64,000 nucleotides of DNA from Pseudomonas saponiphila. Lineage in GTDB: Bacteria > Pseudomonadota > Gammaproteobacteria > Pseudomonadales > Pseudomonadaceae. The notes under the pieces were generated by a model, which was not told the origin of the DNA, did not search any database, and worked only from the letters and a program-made list of their open reading frames with translations. Below, piece after piece: positions 9,343-17,461 of this stretch. The stretch covers positions 558,001 through 622,000 of the forward strand of contig NZ_FNTJ01000002.1 in the NCBI RefSeq assembly GCF_900105185.1. Reading direction: 5' to 3'. Each line of letters opens with the position of its first letter. The stretch's first letter is position 1. Both the position numbers and the translations under genes were made by a program.

Positions 9343-9776
9343 GGCTGCCAGCGCTCGACGAAGGCCTTGAAGTCTGCGGCCACCGGGTAGCGGCTGGCGT
9401 TCTCGGGGTCGAAGATTTCCACCGCCACCTGCGGGCTGTTGAAGTCCAGGCAGATCAGCAGGCCGCCGGCATCCCGGGCGATCGGCAGGCAACCGGCGGG
9501 CAGTCCCGGCACGCGGCCAGGGCTGGCGTACCAGAGCAGGGTCCAGGGTTCGCTGGTCAGGCTGAAATCGAAGAACTCGCTGATGCAGGCGTAGCCGCCG
9601 TCATAGGCAAAACGGCCGATCCCCGGCGTGGCGGCCTCGGCGTATTGCACCAGCTCCAGGTACAGCGGCGGGAGCTCGACGCCGAGGCGTTGCTGCACCT
9701 GGGTGATCCGCTGTTCATCCACCGCCGATCCGGGTTCTATTTCCCAGGCATTCCAGTCCGTGGTCATGTTCGACAT
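9339..9776 (-). CDS. SMI1/KNR4 family protein
   Basis: About 145 residues. It has the family pattern of an N-terminal helix, then VDEQRITQVQQRLGVELPP, LYLELVQYA and a C-terminal FDPENASRYPVAADFKAFV. SMI1/KNR4 proteins in bacteria frequently serve as immunity proteins to contact-dependent or polymorphic toxins. In-frame ATGs lie at 9797, 9776 and 9767; none has a strong ribosome-binding site, and 9776 (AAGG just upstream) is a compromise. No toxin partner is seen, so it may be an orphan immunity gene or have another role. Confidence 0.75.
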   Translation of the reverse strand: MSNMTTDWNAWEIEPGSAVDEQRITQVQQRLGVELPPLYLELVQYAEAATPGIGRFAYDGGYACISEFFDFSLTSEPWTLLWYASPGRVPGLPAGCLPIARDAGGLLICLDFNSPQVAVEIFDPENASRYPVAADFKAFVERWQP

Positions 9777-9857
9777 GCGCCTTGTGATTGAAGACATGCG
9801 CCCGCGCGCGGGGGCGAGCGGGCGATTGTAGGCGTGTCGTCCGGTGCGCGGTAGGCG

Positions 9858-10523
9858 CTAGTTGCAGCTCTGGCCTTCGGGCAGGGTGACGCTGTATTTG
9901 CGTTGCACGCGGTTGCGAAAGTCCAGGTTATCGAGGCTTTCCTGCACCAGGAAATCCTCGACCTTGGCGTCCTGGCAGTCCTCGTTATAGGACGAGGCCC
10001 GCAGCAGGAATACCGTGCGCCGGCTCTGCTCGTCCTTGGCCTTGATGTTGAAGGTCGAAAGGGTGGTGTAGCCGGTGCGCTCCGAGGAGCCGATGGCGCG
10101 GTAGGACATCACCGGGGTGCTGGTGCACACCGTCTGCTGGTGCTTGCCGGGCATGCATGTGGTTTTGGTGCTGCTGGGCACCTGGCCGTAGTCGGTGGCG
10201 GTGTAGCGGTAGCTGGTCTTTTTACTGCCCACAGCAAGGGCAATGTTCATGCGAAACGGCGGGTGGTTTTTCGGCAGCGACGATTCGGTATACACCTGGG
10301 TAAAACCCATGCCATGCAGGGCGGCGACCATGTCGCGCAGGTAGTAGCTGGCCTTGAGGCCCTGGGCATCCTTGGCGCCGTCGACGGTCACCAGCACCGG
10401 AGCCTTGGGGTCGAAGTAATAGTCTTGGGCCGGGGTGGCGTCGATCGCCACTTCCAGTTTGTTGGCGCAGCCGGTCAAAAAACAGGCGAGCAAAAGCAGC
10501 GGGCAGAGCAGGTAGCGAGTCAT
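9858..10523 (-). CDS. Putative lipoprotein, unknown function
   Basis: 221 residues. Starting at ATG 10523 gives a clean lipoprotein signal: MTRYLL, a hydrophobic stretch and the lipobox LTGC with Cys near residue 19. A start six codons upstream would only add residues before it. After acylation the protein would sit in the inner or outer membrane facing the periplasm. The mature part shows no domain I can name, though its beta-rich pattern and four further cysteines are notable. It is a single gene with 82 bp before the SMI1 start region. Confidence 0.75.
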   Translation of the reverse strand: MTRYLLCPLLLLACFLTGCANKLEVAIDATPAQDYYFDPKAPVLVTVDGAKDAQGLKASYYLRDMVAALHGMGFTQVYTESSLPKNHPPFRMNIALAVGSKKTSYRYTATDYGQVPSSTKTTCMPGKHQQTVCTSTPVMSYRAIGSSERTGYTTLSTFNIKAKDEQSRRTVFLLRASSYNEDCQDAKVEDFLVQESLDNLDFRNRVQRKYSVTLPEGQSCN

Positions 10524-10598
10524 GAATAAGCCAATGTGCAACGTGAGGAATGGATAAGGCTTTAACGATCGAGACTCGGTTCGAACAAACGTGGGGGG

Positions 10599-10814
10599 TT
10601 ACGCAGGCTCGCTGGCCTGATACTCCAGCAGGTCGCCGGGTTGGCAGTCGAGTGCAGCGCAGAGTTTGTCCAGGGTCTCGATTTTCATCCCCTTGACCTT
10701 GCCATTTTTCAGCAACGACAGATTCGCCTCGGTAATGCCCAGGATGGCGGCCAGCTCTTTGGAGCGAATCTTGTTTTTAGCCATGACAACGTCAAGCCGA
10801 ACGATAATGGTCAT
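10599..10814 (-). CDS. Cro/CI-type HTH regulator, YozG-like
   Basis: 71 residues that are almost entirely one XRE helix-turn-helix (RSKELAAILGITEANLSLLK, then GMKIETLDKLCAALDCQPGD). It starts 9 bp after the stop of the DUF2975 gene. Small regulators of this type are regularly found next to DUF2975 membrane proteins, so it probably controls this two-gene operon. A palindrome at 11442-11455 upstream of the operon is a candidate binding site. Confidence 0.85.
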   Translation of the reverse strand: MTIIVRLDVVMAKNKIRSKELAAILGITEANLSLLKNGKVKGMKIETLDKLCAALDCQPGDLLEYQASEPA

Positions 10815-10823
10815 CTCATTGTT

Positions 10824-11402
10824 CTATATGTAGTGACTGTGCTCATCACTGAGGACTTTGGCGTCGCGCATGATAATGGAAAACGAGCAGAGCAAGATTC
10901 CTTTGACCACCTCGTAAGCGGCGTAGGACGAGAAGCCCGCGGAGATCTGCAGAATGCGCTGGCCGGGCGGCAGGTCGATGGACAGGGCCAGGCCTTGCAG
11001 GGTTTCCATCATCGGGAAAGTGGCCGGGGCGACGATCCACAGCATGCCCACGCGCCAGAGGATGCGGATGTTGCGATCGCTCCAGGTTTCGCCGCGCGAC
11101 AGCCGCAGGAAGAACACCCCGGTCAGGTACAGGGCGAAGCTCGACAGCAGCAGGGGCAGGAAGTCGAGGATCACCAGCAGGGTGAAGCTTGCGGACGACA
11201 GCTTGAAATCGGCTTCCAGCAGGCGCGGCGAGTGTTCGGCGAATACGCTGAGCAGGGCACCGAGCATCTGGTCCTTGTTATAGATCCACATTCCGGCATT
11301 GCCGCCGACCTCGACGACACCCATGACCCAGGCCAGGATCGCGGCCAGCAGGCCGACCCGTCGCAAGCGGTATTGGGCCGAGCCGTTGATTGGGGAGTGC
11401 AT
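10824..11402 (-). CDS. DUF2975 family membrane protein
   Basis: 192 residues with four predicted membrane segments (around residues 16-38, 70-95, 118-135 and 150-172), including the family region between TM2 and TM3 (FFLRLSRGETWSDRN). AAGGAA lies 6 bp before the ATG. The function of DUF2975 is not known. It is followed directly by its usual partner, a small Cro/CI-type regulator. Confidence 0.8.
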   Translation of the reverse strand: MHSPINGSAQYRLRRVGLLAAILAWVMGVVEVGGNAGMWIYNKDQMLGALLSVFAEHSPRLLEADFKLSSASFTLLVILDFLPLLLSSFALYLTGVFFLRLSRGETWSDRNIRILWRVGMLWIVAPATFPMMETLQGLALSIDLPPGQRILQISAGFSSYAAYEVVKGILLCSFSIIMRDAKVLSDEHSHYI

Positions 11403-11441
11403 GCGTTATTCCTTGCAAAACGGGGGAGGTGGCTGATTATT

Positions 11442-11455
11442 GATAAAAAATTATC
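11442..11455. promoter_or_regulatory. Candidate operator upstream of the DUF2975/HTH operon
   Basis: GATAA-AAAA-TTATC is a perfect inverted repeat in an AT-rich stretch 40 bp upstream of the DUF2975 start. Binding by the co-encoded HTH protein is inferred from position. Confidence 0.3.
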
Positions 11456-11517
11456 GAATTACAATAATTTATTTCTTTGTGAATGCCTTGGCTCTATAGC
11501 TTGGACTAATGATGTGG

Positions 11518-11534
11518 CGAGGGAGCTCGCTCCC
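11518..11534. repeat. Short GAGC-type palindrome
   Basis: GGGAGCTCGCTCCC-type hairpin, a second short palindrome class distinct from the GTAGGAGCTGG REP family. Related copies lie at 8943-8956 and 34567-34594. Confidence 0.4.
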
Positions 11535-11575
11535 GTCCGGGCGCGCAGCGCCTCTTTGATTTTTCGGAATGTTAG

Positions 11576-11611
11576 GTATACGTTACGTTCAATCAATTTT
11601 GTTGCGTATAC
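11576..11611. promoter_or_regulatory. Candidate HipB operators: two GTATAC palindromes
   Basis: GTATACG at 11576-11582 and its inverse CGTATAC at 11605-11611 have centres 30 bp apart and lie directly before the hipB ATG (11617). Spacing near three helical turns and the position fit autorepression by HipB dimers, as known for hipBA systems. No binding data are available. Confidence 0.5.
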
Positions 11612-11616
11612 AGAAC

Positions 11617-11868
11617 ATGGACTACTTTCTGATCACTGCGCGCCTTGGCGAGCAGGTTCGCCAGCGTCGTCTGCACCGTGGCCTGACCCAGGCCAGTCTG
11701 GCCGCCCTGGCCGGTGTGACCCGGCAGAAGGTCATTGCCATCGAGCGCGGCGACTTGTCGGTGGGCATGGCGGCCTATGCGCGAGTGCTGGGCGCCCTGG
11801 ACTGTGAATTCACCCTGGTGCCGGCCGCCATGCCCACCTTGGACGAGATCCAGGGAGTGTTCGACTGA
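11617..11868 (+). CDS. hipB: HipB-like antitoxin, HTH regulator
   Basis: 83 residues starting MDYFLITARLGEQVRQRR, with an XRE helix-turn-helix (LTQASLAALAGVTRQKVIA) at about residues 23-41. HipB neutralises HipA and represses the operon. ATG 11617 matches the family N-terminus. The frame is open to an ATG at 11569, but that would place the operator palindromes inside the gene. The stop overlaps the hipA start (TGATG). Confidence 0.87.
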   Translation: MDYFLITARLGEQVRQRRLHRGLTQASLAALAGVTRQKVIAIERGDLSVGMAAYARVLGALDCEFTLVPAAMPTLDEIQGVFD

Positions 11869-13064
11869 TGGCCACGGTGTTGCAGGTAGCCACCCCGGCC
11901 GGTGAGAGCGGGAAAGTCCACCGTGGCGCAGACGACTATCTGTTTCGCTATCACGATGATGCTCGGGCACAGGCTGCGATCAGTCTGCTGATGCCCGTGC
12001 GGCTGGATGAATACCGTTATCGGGAGTTGCACCCGATCTTCCAGATGAACCTGCCCGAAGGCTATGTGCTGGAGCAATTGCGCAACCGCCTGGCCAAGGT
12101 GCTGAAGGTCGACCCGATGTTGCTGCTGGCACTGTCCGGCAGCAGCGCGCCGATCGGGCGGGTCGCGGTGAGCTCGCCTGAAGTCGATGGGCTGTTGCAG
12201 CGACAGCAGTTTCCCGGGGAAAAACTGCAAGAGATCCTCGCGTGGGATGGCGCCGAGGACATCTTTGCCGATCTGGTGGAGCGCTACATCCTGCGTGCCG
12301 GGATATCCGGCGTGCAGCCCAAGGTCATGGTGCCGGAGCGGCCTGATGCGGCGTCGCGGCGTTTTACCTCGAACACCTCGGAGTTGATCATCAAGAGCGG
12401 CCGGGATGAGTTTCCGGGTTTGGCGATCAATGAATTCCTGTGCATGTCGGTGGCCAGGGAGTCGGGGATGGCGGTGCCCGAGTTCTACCTCTCCGATAAC
12501 GCCAAGTTGTTCGTCATACGCCGCTTCGACCGGGACGAGCAGCTCGGTTGCCTGGGGTTTGAAGACATGGCGGCGCTGATGGGACTGGGTGCGCAGCAGA
12601 AATACAGCAAGAGCTATTCGGCCATTGCCAAGGCTGTGCGCCTGTTCTGTCCACCTGAGCAGGTGCCGGGTTCACTGGCGCAGTTGTTTGCCATGGTCAG
12701 CCTGAGCTGCATCGTGGGGAATGGCGATGCCCACCTGAAGAACTTCGGGCTGCTGTATTCCGACCCTGGCCAGCGCGATGCGCGGCTGGCGCCGGCCTAC
12801 GACATCGTCAATACCACGGCCTACATACCGCAGGACGTGCTGGCCCTGGATCTGCTGGGCAACAAGTCCCTGTTTGCTTCTCGGCAGGGGTTGTTGGAGT
12901 TCGCCAAGGTCTGTGATGTGGCTCGTCCGCAAGAGGTTATTCGCGGGCAGTTGGCAGCACTGGAGCGGGTGTTGAACCGATCGGCCGAATGGGGCGAACG
13001 GGCGCCGCATGTCGTCGCGGCGATCCGGCAATGTGCCGAGCCCTTTATGAAAACCTTTGGCTAG
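11868..13064 (+). CDS. hipA: HipA-like serine/threonine kinase toxin
   Basis: 398 residues. The N-terminal HipA subdomain is followed by a kinase core with GISGVQPKV (nucleotide loop, ~residue 145), the catalytic loop GNGDAHLKNFGLLY (Asp near residue 287) and the metal-binding PAYDIVNT (~residue 310). HipA kinases phosphorylate aminoacyl-tRNA synthetases and induce dormancy. All key residues I can identify are present, so the toxin looks active. It is translationally coupled to hipB. Confidence 0.88.
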   Translation: MATVLQVATPAGESGKVHRGADDYLFRYHDDARAQAAISLLMPVRLDEYRYRELHPIFQMNLPEGYVLEQLRNRLAKVLKVDPMLLLALSGSSAPIGRVAVSSPEVDGLLQRQQFPGEKLQEILAWDGAEDIFADLVERYILRAGISGVQPKVMVPERPDAASRRFTSNTSELIIKSGRDEFPGLAINEFLCMSVARESGMAVPEFYLSDNAKLFVIRRFDRDEQLGCLGFEDMAALMGLGAQQKYSKSYSAIAKAVRLFCPPEQVPGSLAQLFAMVSLSCIVGNGDAHLKNFGLLYSDPGQRDARLAPAYDIVNTTAYIPQDVLALDLLGNKSLFASRQGLLEFAKVCDVARPQEVIRGQLAALERVLNRSAEWGERAPHVVAAIRQCAEPFMKTFG

Positions 13065-13134
13065 TGCCTTGGTTGCCGGGCCGTGCCTTGCGGCCGCTTG
13101 CTACGCATGGCTACGGGGTATCTCGTGCCATCGT

Positions 13135-13160
13135 AGGAGCGGGCTTGCCCGCGAAGGCGG
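13135..13160. repeat. Single REP palindrome
   Basis: GTAGGAGCGGGCTTGCCCGCGAAGG-type hairpin downstream of hipA, a diverged member of the REP family that is abundant in this window. Confidence 0.6.
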
Positions 13161-13247
13161 CCGCAAGAGCGCTGCAAGACGTCGGCACAAATCGCGTGAG
13201 GAATACAGTTGCTACGCAAAGCAGCCTGGTTGGCGATAGGGCACGGC

Positions 13248-13724
13248 TCAGTCGCGCTGCGGCTCCAGCAAGTCGAACGACAGGACCTTGATCTGCATGT
13301 CGGCGTTATAGACCAAACCAACCCGCGCACTGGGATGCAGAGGCTCCGGCAGGCGGTAGCTCTCCCAGGCGTTGAGCGTGTATTGCCCATCGGCTGATGG
13401 CCTGCGTTCCCCCGATCGCAGGGGCGTGCCCAGCAGGCTGCGGATTTCCTCGTGGGTCATGGTGCGCGAGAAGGGGGCAGGCAGCTCGCCGCGGTAATAC
13501 GAGCGCCCCTGTTCAAGGGGCATGAATTCGATCAGTACCTTTTCCAGGGCCAGGCTGTCTTCCCAGAAGTCCAGCATCAGGCCGGGCTCGACGACCACGG
13601 TCAGCCATTCGAATTCATCGTAGATCTTGCCCGTCGGGCGCTCGATGCGCTCTCCCCGGGCGATCAGTGCTTCATGGCTGAGCCCGAGGCTGCTTACCCA
13701 GCGGCTGATCGTTTTAGCGTCCAT
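13248..13724 (-). CDS. DUF6392-like protein (pyocin-immunity-associated family)
   Basis: 158 residues from ATG 13724, preceded by GGAG. It opens MDAKTISRWVSSLGLSHEAL and contains VVVEPGLMLDFWEDS and GELPAPFSRTM. This pattern resembles small Pseudomonas proteins labelled DUF6392 or pyocin immunity; the match is from memory and not certain. It is a stand-alone gene with no pyocin gene beside it. Confidence 0.6.
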   Translation of the reverse strand: MDAKTISRWVSSLGLSHEALIARGERIERPTGKIYDEFEWLTVVVEPGLMLDFWEDSLALEKVLIEFMPLEQGRSYYRGELPAPFSRTMTHEEIRSLLGTPLRSGERRPSADGQYTLNAWESYRLPEPLHPSARVGLVYNADMQIKVLSFDLLEPQRD

Positions 13725-13859
13725 GGTTTCTCCATTGTCCTGTGCTGAGTGGGGGCTCGTTGGCGGCCGATCTTAGCCGGTTGAAAAGACCAGTGGCTCC
13801 GTTGGGACACAAAGAAAGCCGCCTGCAATACCGGCAGGCGGTTGGTTTGAGGCGCGCTG

Positions 13860-15065
13860 TCAGGTCGGTTGTGGTGCTGTGTCGAGCTGGGCCCGGCCCT
13901 GATAGCTGGCCGGGCTGAAGATCCGCGTCAACAGCAGCATCGCCAGGACACCCACGATCAGCACCCACCATGCGCTGACAAAGCTGCCGGTGACTTGCCG
14001 CAGCCAGCCGCTCAGCCACGGCGAGATGGCATTGATCAGAAAGCCCACGCCCTGGACGAAGGCCGCCAGTTGCCCGGCTTCCCGGGGATCACGGCGGTGA
14101 TCCAGGGTCAGGATCAGGCTCAGGGCAAAGCAGGCTCCCAGGCCGAAGCCGATCAGCGCTACCCACAGGTGCGGGCTCTGCAAAGGCCACAGCACCAGCC
14201 CGAGAAACCCCACGGCCTGGGCCGCGAGGCTGATGCCCAGCAGTGGCCGGCGGTCGCTGCTGCGCTGGGCCAGGGCCGGCATCAGCAGGGCGGCGGTGAC
14301 TTGGAACAGGGTCATGAAGGCCAGCAGCGAGCCGCTCTGGCTGGCGCTCCAGCCCAGTTGCAGGTAGTAGGCCGGCAGCCACGCCACCATGCTCATGTAG
14401 CCGCAGTTCACCAGGCCGAAATACAGGGCCAGCAGCCAGGCGCGACGGTTGTTCCACAGTGTTTGGCTGGGGGCCTGGCTGACGTTGCGGCGACCGGCGC
14501 CCAGGGGCAGGCACCGCCACAGCAGCAGGGCGGCCATGGCCGGCAGCAGCCAGACGCCCAGCCCCACTTGCCAGTTGCCGAAGTGGCTGGCCACCTGCGG
14601 GCTGAGCAGGGCGGCGAGGCCGCCACCGCCCATCAGCGAGGCCGAGTAGACGCCCATGGCCAGGGCCACGCGCTGCTGGAACTGGCGTTTGATCAGTGCT
14701 GGCACCAGGGCCTGGATCAAGGCCACGCCGGCGCCACCGAGCAGGGCGGTGGCGAGCAGGGCCGTGGCCTGGCCAAAGCACAGCCGCACCCCACAGGCCA
14801 GCAGCACCAGCAGCAAACCCAGGGACACGCCACGGCGTTCGCCGAGGCGGGCTTCGATCCGTACCCCGAGCAAGGCCACCAGGCCCATGCAGATCACCGG
14901 CAGGCTGGTGAGCCAGGCGCTGCCCTGGAAGCTCAGGCCGGTGGCGCCACGGATCTCGTCGAGCAGCGGGCTGACCGAGCTGAGGATCGGCCGCAGGTTC
15001 AGGCCCAGGCACACCAGCAGGGCCCAGCCGGCCCAGCGCTGGAAGGTGGATTCAGTTCGCGGCAT
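13860..15065 (-). CDS. MFS transporter, CynX/NimT-like
   Basis: 401 residues with about 12 hydrophobic segments. The N-terminal motif LGLNLRPILSSVSPLLDEI and the following GLSFQGSAWLTSLPV are characteristic of the CynX/NimT branch of the major facilitator superfamily (cyanate and nitroimidazole-type transporters). It overlaps the end of the deaminase gene by 14 bp, so both form one transcript. Co-transcription with a nucleobase-type deaminase suggests export or uptake of a base-like compound; this is inference. Confidence 0.8.
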   Translation of the reverse strand: MPRTESTFQRWAGWALLVCLGLNLRPILSSVSPLLDEIRGATGLSFQGSAWLTSLPVICMGLVALLGVRIEARLGERRGVSLGLLLVLLACGVRLCFGQATALLATALLGGAGVALIQALVPALIKRQFQQRVALAMGVYSASLMGGGGLAALLSPQVASHFGNWQVGLGVWLLPAMAALLLWRCLPLGAGRRNVSQAPSQTLWNNRRAWLLALYFGLVNCGYMSMVAWLPAYYLQLGWSASQSGSLLAFMTLFQVTAALLMPALAQRSSDRRPLLGISLAAQAVGFLGLVLWPLQSPHLWVALIGFGLGACFALSLILTLDHRRDPREAGQLAAFVQGVGFLINAISPWLSGWLRQVTGSFVSAWWVLIVGVLAMLLLTRIFSPASYQGRAQLDTAPQPT

Positions 15066-15513
15066 GGCGCTGCTGCCAATCCTGGTACAGGGCGACCATC
15101 GCCGCCTGGGGCAGGTGCAGCAGCGGCAGGCGCTGGGCTTCCAGGGGCTTGCTCAGCTGTTGGTAAATGGCCGCGGTGGACAGGCCGAACGGCTCTGCCT
15201 GTTCATTGCTGGCGGCGAACACCGCGCGAGATACGCCGCACAGGTACATGGCGGCCAGGCACATGGGGCAGGGCTGGCCACTGGCGTAGATCACGCAGTC
15301 GTCCAGGCGCGGGCCCAGTTGCCGGCTGGCGGCGCGGATGGCGAGCATTTCGGCGTGGGCCGTGGGGTCCTGGCTGAGGTGGATTTCATTCACCGCCTCG
15401 GCCAGCACCCGGCCGTTGCGCACCAGCAGCGCGCCGAACGGGCGGCCACCGTGTTCGACGTTGCGCCGGGCCAGTTCAACGGCCCGTTGCAGGTAGTGTT
15501 GATCGTCGTTCAT
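15052..15513 (-). CDS. Nucleoside/nucleobase deaminase (CMP/dCMP deaminase fold)
   Basis: 153 residues from ATG 15513 (MNDDQHYLQRAVELAR). The zinc site is complete: TAHAEMLAI (His plus catalytic Glu, ~residue 54) and QPCPMCLAAMY (two Cys, ~residue 83). The length and sequence around the site resemble guanine deaminase and TadA-like enzymes. The substrate is uncertain. It is first in an operon with the MFS transporter and divergent from a LysR regulator. Confidence 0.85.
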   Translation of the reverse strand: MNDDQHYLQRAVELARRNVEHGGRPFGALLVRNGRVLAEAVNEIHLSQDPTAHAEMLAIRAASRQLGPRLDDCVIYASGQPCPMCLAAMYLCGVSRAVFAASNEQAEPFGLSTAAIYQQLSKPLEAQRLPLLHLPQAAMVALYQDWQQRHAAN

Positions 15514-15633
15514 CAAGGTTTCCGTGGAAGAGGAGGCGGGACCACGCACTGAAGTTGCGTCAGAACCGCTGGTTCCGGTTGCTGGAGGGGCAGTATGGTG
15601 AGTGGCCTTGGTATTCTGAAATTAAATATAACC

Positions 15634-15650
15634 ATGCCAATCAGTGGCAT
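15634..15650. promoter_or_regulatory. Candidate LysR-type operator
   Basis: ATGCCA-N5-TGGCAT is a perfect 17-bp inverted repeat between the divergent deaminase and lysR genes, ending 12 bp before the lysR start. This is the classic place for LysR autoregulation. Confidence 0.5.
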
Positions 15651-15662
15651 TGAGGATGGTGA

Positions 15663-16541
15663 GTGAACATGCTGGACCCCGTGTTGCTTCGCAGTTTTGT
15701 CGCGGTGGCCGACAGCCAGAACTTCACCCGCGCCGCCGAGCGCCTGCACCTGACCCAGTCCACCGTGAGTCAGCAGGTGCGGCGCCTGGAAGAGAGCCTG
15801 GGCTGCCAGTTGCTCGATCGCGACCAGCGCCGGGTGGTGGCCACGGTGGAGGGCGAGCGCCTGCTGGCTTATGCCCGGCGCATCCTGGCGCTGCATGAAG
15901 AAGCCTGTGATGTGCTGCTCAACCAGCGCGGCGAGGAGGTGCTGCGCCTGGGTGTGCCGGAAGACTTCGCAGCCGAGCGCCTGATGCCGATGCTTTCGCG
16001 CTTTGGCCTGGACTACCCGGCGGTGCGCCTGGAGGTCACCTGCGGCCTGGGGCCGGAGCTGCTGCGCCAGTTCCGCCGTGGCGAGTTCGATCTGTTGCTG
16101 GTCAAGCAGATGGGCCACAGCGACGACTGCCTGGAGTCCTGGCCCGAGCCTTTGTGCTGGGTCGACAGCTTGCGCCAGCCGGCCTTGGGCCGCGATCCGC
16201 TGCCGCTGGTGGCGTTTCCGGTGGGCGGGTTGTATCGCCAGGAAATGCTTCACCACCTGGAGGTCGGCGGCTGGCCGTGGCGCATCGCCTATTCCAGCGC
16301 CAGCCTGGCCAGTGTCTGCTCGGCGGTGGCGGCGGGTCTGGGCATCAGCCTGTTGCCGGTGCGGGTGCTGGGCAAGGGCCATCGACTGCTCGACGCCGCC
16401 AGCGGCCTGCCGGATATCCAGGGCGTGCGCTTGGCGCTGTACGCCGGCAGTGGCCTGAGTCGGGCCGGCAAGGCATTACAAGAGCAGTTGAGGGCAGTGG
16501 CCAGCGTCAAGCCGCAAGTTGAAAACACCGGGAAGTTATAA
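15663..16541 (+). CDS. LysR-family transcriptional regulator
   Basis: 292 residues. The winged HTH at the N-terminus (FTRAAERLHLTQSTVSQQV) is followed by the linker helix and a substrate-binding domain of normal length. A GTG at 15663 has GAGG 7 bp upstream; ATG 15669 (MLDPVLLRSF) is the alternative. It is divergent from the deaminase/MFS operon, which it most likely regulates through the inverted repeat at 15634-15650. Confidence 0.88.
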   Translation: MNMLDPVLLRSFVAVADSQNFTRAAERLHLTQSTVSQQVRRLEESLGCQLLDRDQRRVVATVEGERLLAYARRILALHEEACDVLLNQRGEEVLRLGVPEDFAAERLMPMLSRFGLDYPAVRLEVTCGLGPELLRQFRRGEFDLLLVKQMGHSDDCLESWPEPLCWVDSLRQPALGRDPLPLVAFPVGGLYRQEMLHHLEVGGWPWRIAYSSASLASVCSAVAAGLGISLLPVRVLGKGHRLLDAASGLPDIQGVRLALYAGSGLSRAGKALQEQLRAVASVKPQVENTGKL

Positions 16542-16719
16542 GTGCTTTTGTTTCGGTCATAACTTATAGAGAGCCGATTGTAGGCTATAGCTATTTAATT
16601 AGTTGTTGCGCAAGTTTGTTTTGGACAGAGTTATAAACGCCGACCATGCTGGGTTGTAAGTTCCAGGGGGAACTTGCTTCATTGGACGAAACATTCAACC
16701 GCATAAGGAAACCCGCATT

Positions 16720-17043
16720 ATGTCGAGCATCAATGGAACCTATGTAAACTCCAACGCTGACGCCCGTCTGATCGTGACCGACGGCAACGACGCCAACGGT
16801 TCGTTCAGCGGTGAGTTGACCCAGGCCGGGGTCAAGTACAGCGTGGCCGGGCATTACCACTTCCAGAACAGCACCGGGCAGCCGACCATCATCAATGTGT
16901 CCGGGTACAACGATGGCTACGGCTACCAGGCCTGGGCGCTGTTCTCGCCCGATCACAACTATTCCCGCTTGCGCGCCTCCGGCGCCCGCAGCAACTTCAG
17001 CGGCGATGTGGTCGGTCTGAGTGGTGAGTTCGTCAAGCAATAA
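16720..17043 (+). CDS. Small beta-rich protein, possibly avidin-like
   Basis: 107 residues without signal peptide; AAGGAA precedes the ATG. The sequence is a run of short alternating strands rich in Gly, Asn and Ser: GTYVNSNADARLIVTDG, GSFSGELTQAG, YSVAGHYHF, YQAWALFSPDHNYS. The order of strands and the GTYxN...LIV...G-x-F/Y-x-G start resemble avidin/streptavidin barrels, but several biotin-contact tryptophans are not evident, so this is only a structural guess. It is a monocistronic gene in an AT-rich setting, followed by an inverted repeat at 17061-17112. Confidence 0.7.
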   Translation: MSSINGTYVNSNADARLIVTDGNDANGSFSGELTQAGVKYSVAGHYHFQNSTGQPTIINVSGYNDGYGYQAWALFSPDHNYSRLRASGARSNFSGDVVGLSGEFVKQ

Positions 17044-17060
17044 CAAGTTCGATGAAAAGT

Positions 17061-17112
17061 AGCCGCTGAATACTCGCCGCTCTATATAAAGTGGCGTGCT
17101 GGTTCAGCGGCT
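17061..17112 (+). terminator. Terminator-like inverted repeat after the 107-residue gene
   Basis: AGCCGCTGAA (17061-17070) pairs with TTCAGCGGCT (17103-17112), with a second inner stem GCCGC/GTGGC. Only a weak T stretch follows. Confidence 0.45.
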
Positions 17113-17235
17113 TTGTCGTGTCCGCTTATAAAGTTTATTTAAAGAGTTGCCAGTCAAGTGACTTGAAAGTGCCGTGGATGGCTATTGTCTTTTGCACTAA
17201 CGGGCCTGTTTCGATGCTTTACAAGAATATTTTCA

Positions 17236-17259
17236 ATGCCTGCAAGGCATGGGTTTTTT
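17236..17259 (+). terminator. Rho-independent terminator without an assigned gene
   Basis: ATGCCT-GCA-AGGCAT hairpin followed by GGG and six T. It lies within the 418-bp stretch 17044-17461, which holds no convincing coding frame (an 82-codon frame there has atypical composition). The hairpin may end a small RNA or the long 3' untranslated region of the preceding gene. Confidence 0.55.
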
Positions 17260-17461
17260 CCTGCTCGGCTACAGCCCTTGAATTACGGGGCCTGGGGCGA
17301 TTCGGGGAAATCTTATATTCGAATTCGATCTATCTATAACTTGAAAGATTACTTTAAGAGATAAGCGCGGGGCGCCGATCATTGAGCCCGCGGCACCGTT
17401 GTGTGGGGGTTGTTCAAACGCCGGTGTCGGGCTTTTCAAAAAGATCGTAGGGAGTGAATCC

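Noticed and set aside
10641..11807. Plus-strand 388-codon frame over the HTH, DUF2975 and hipB region
   Set aside because: It is antisense to two recognised genes and overlaps hipB in another frame; composition is shadow-like.
13869..15377. Plus-strand frame of ~500 codons opposite the MFS transporter and deaminase
   Set aside because: Gln/Ala/Gly-rich antisense shadow; the minus-strand genes have clear motifs.
17091..17339. 82-codon plus-strand frame before tonB
   Set aside because: AT-rich with atypical codons, contains the hairpins at 17061-17112 (in part) and 17236-17259, and has no ribosome-binding site.
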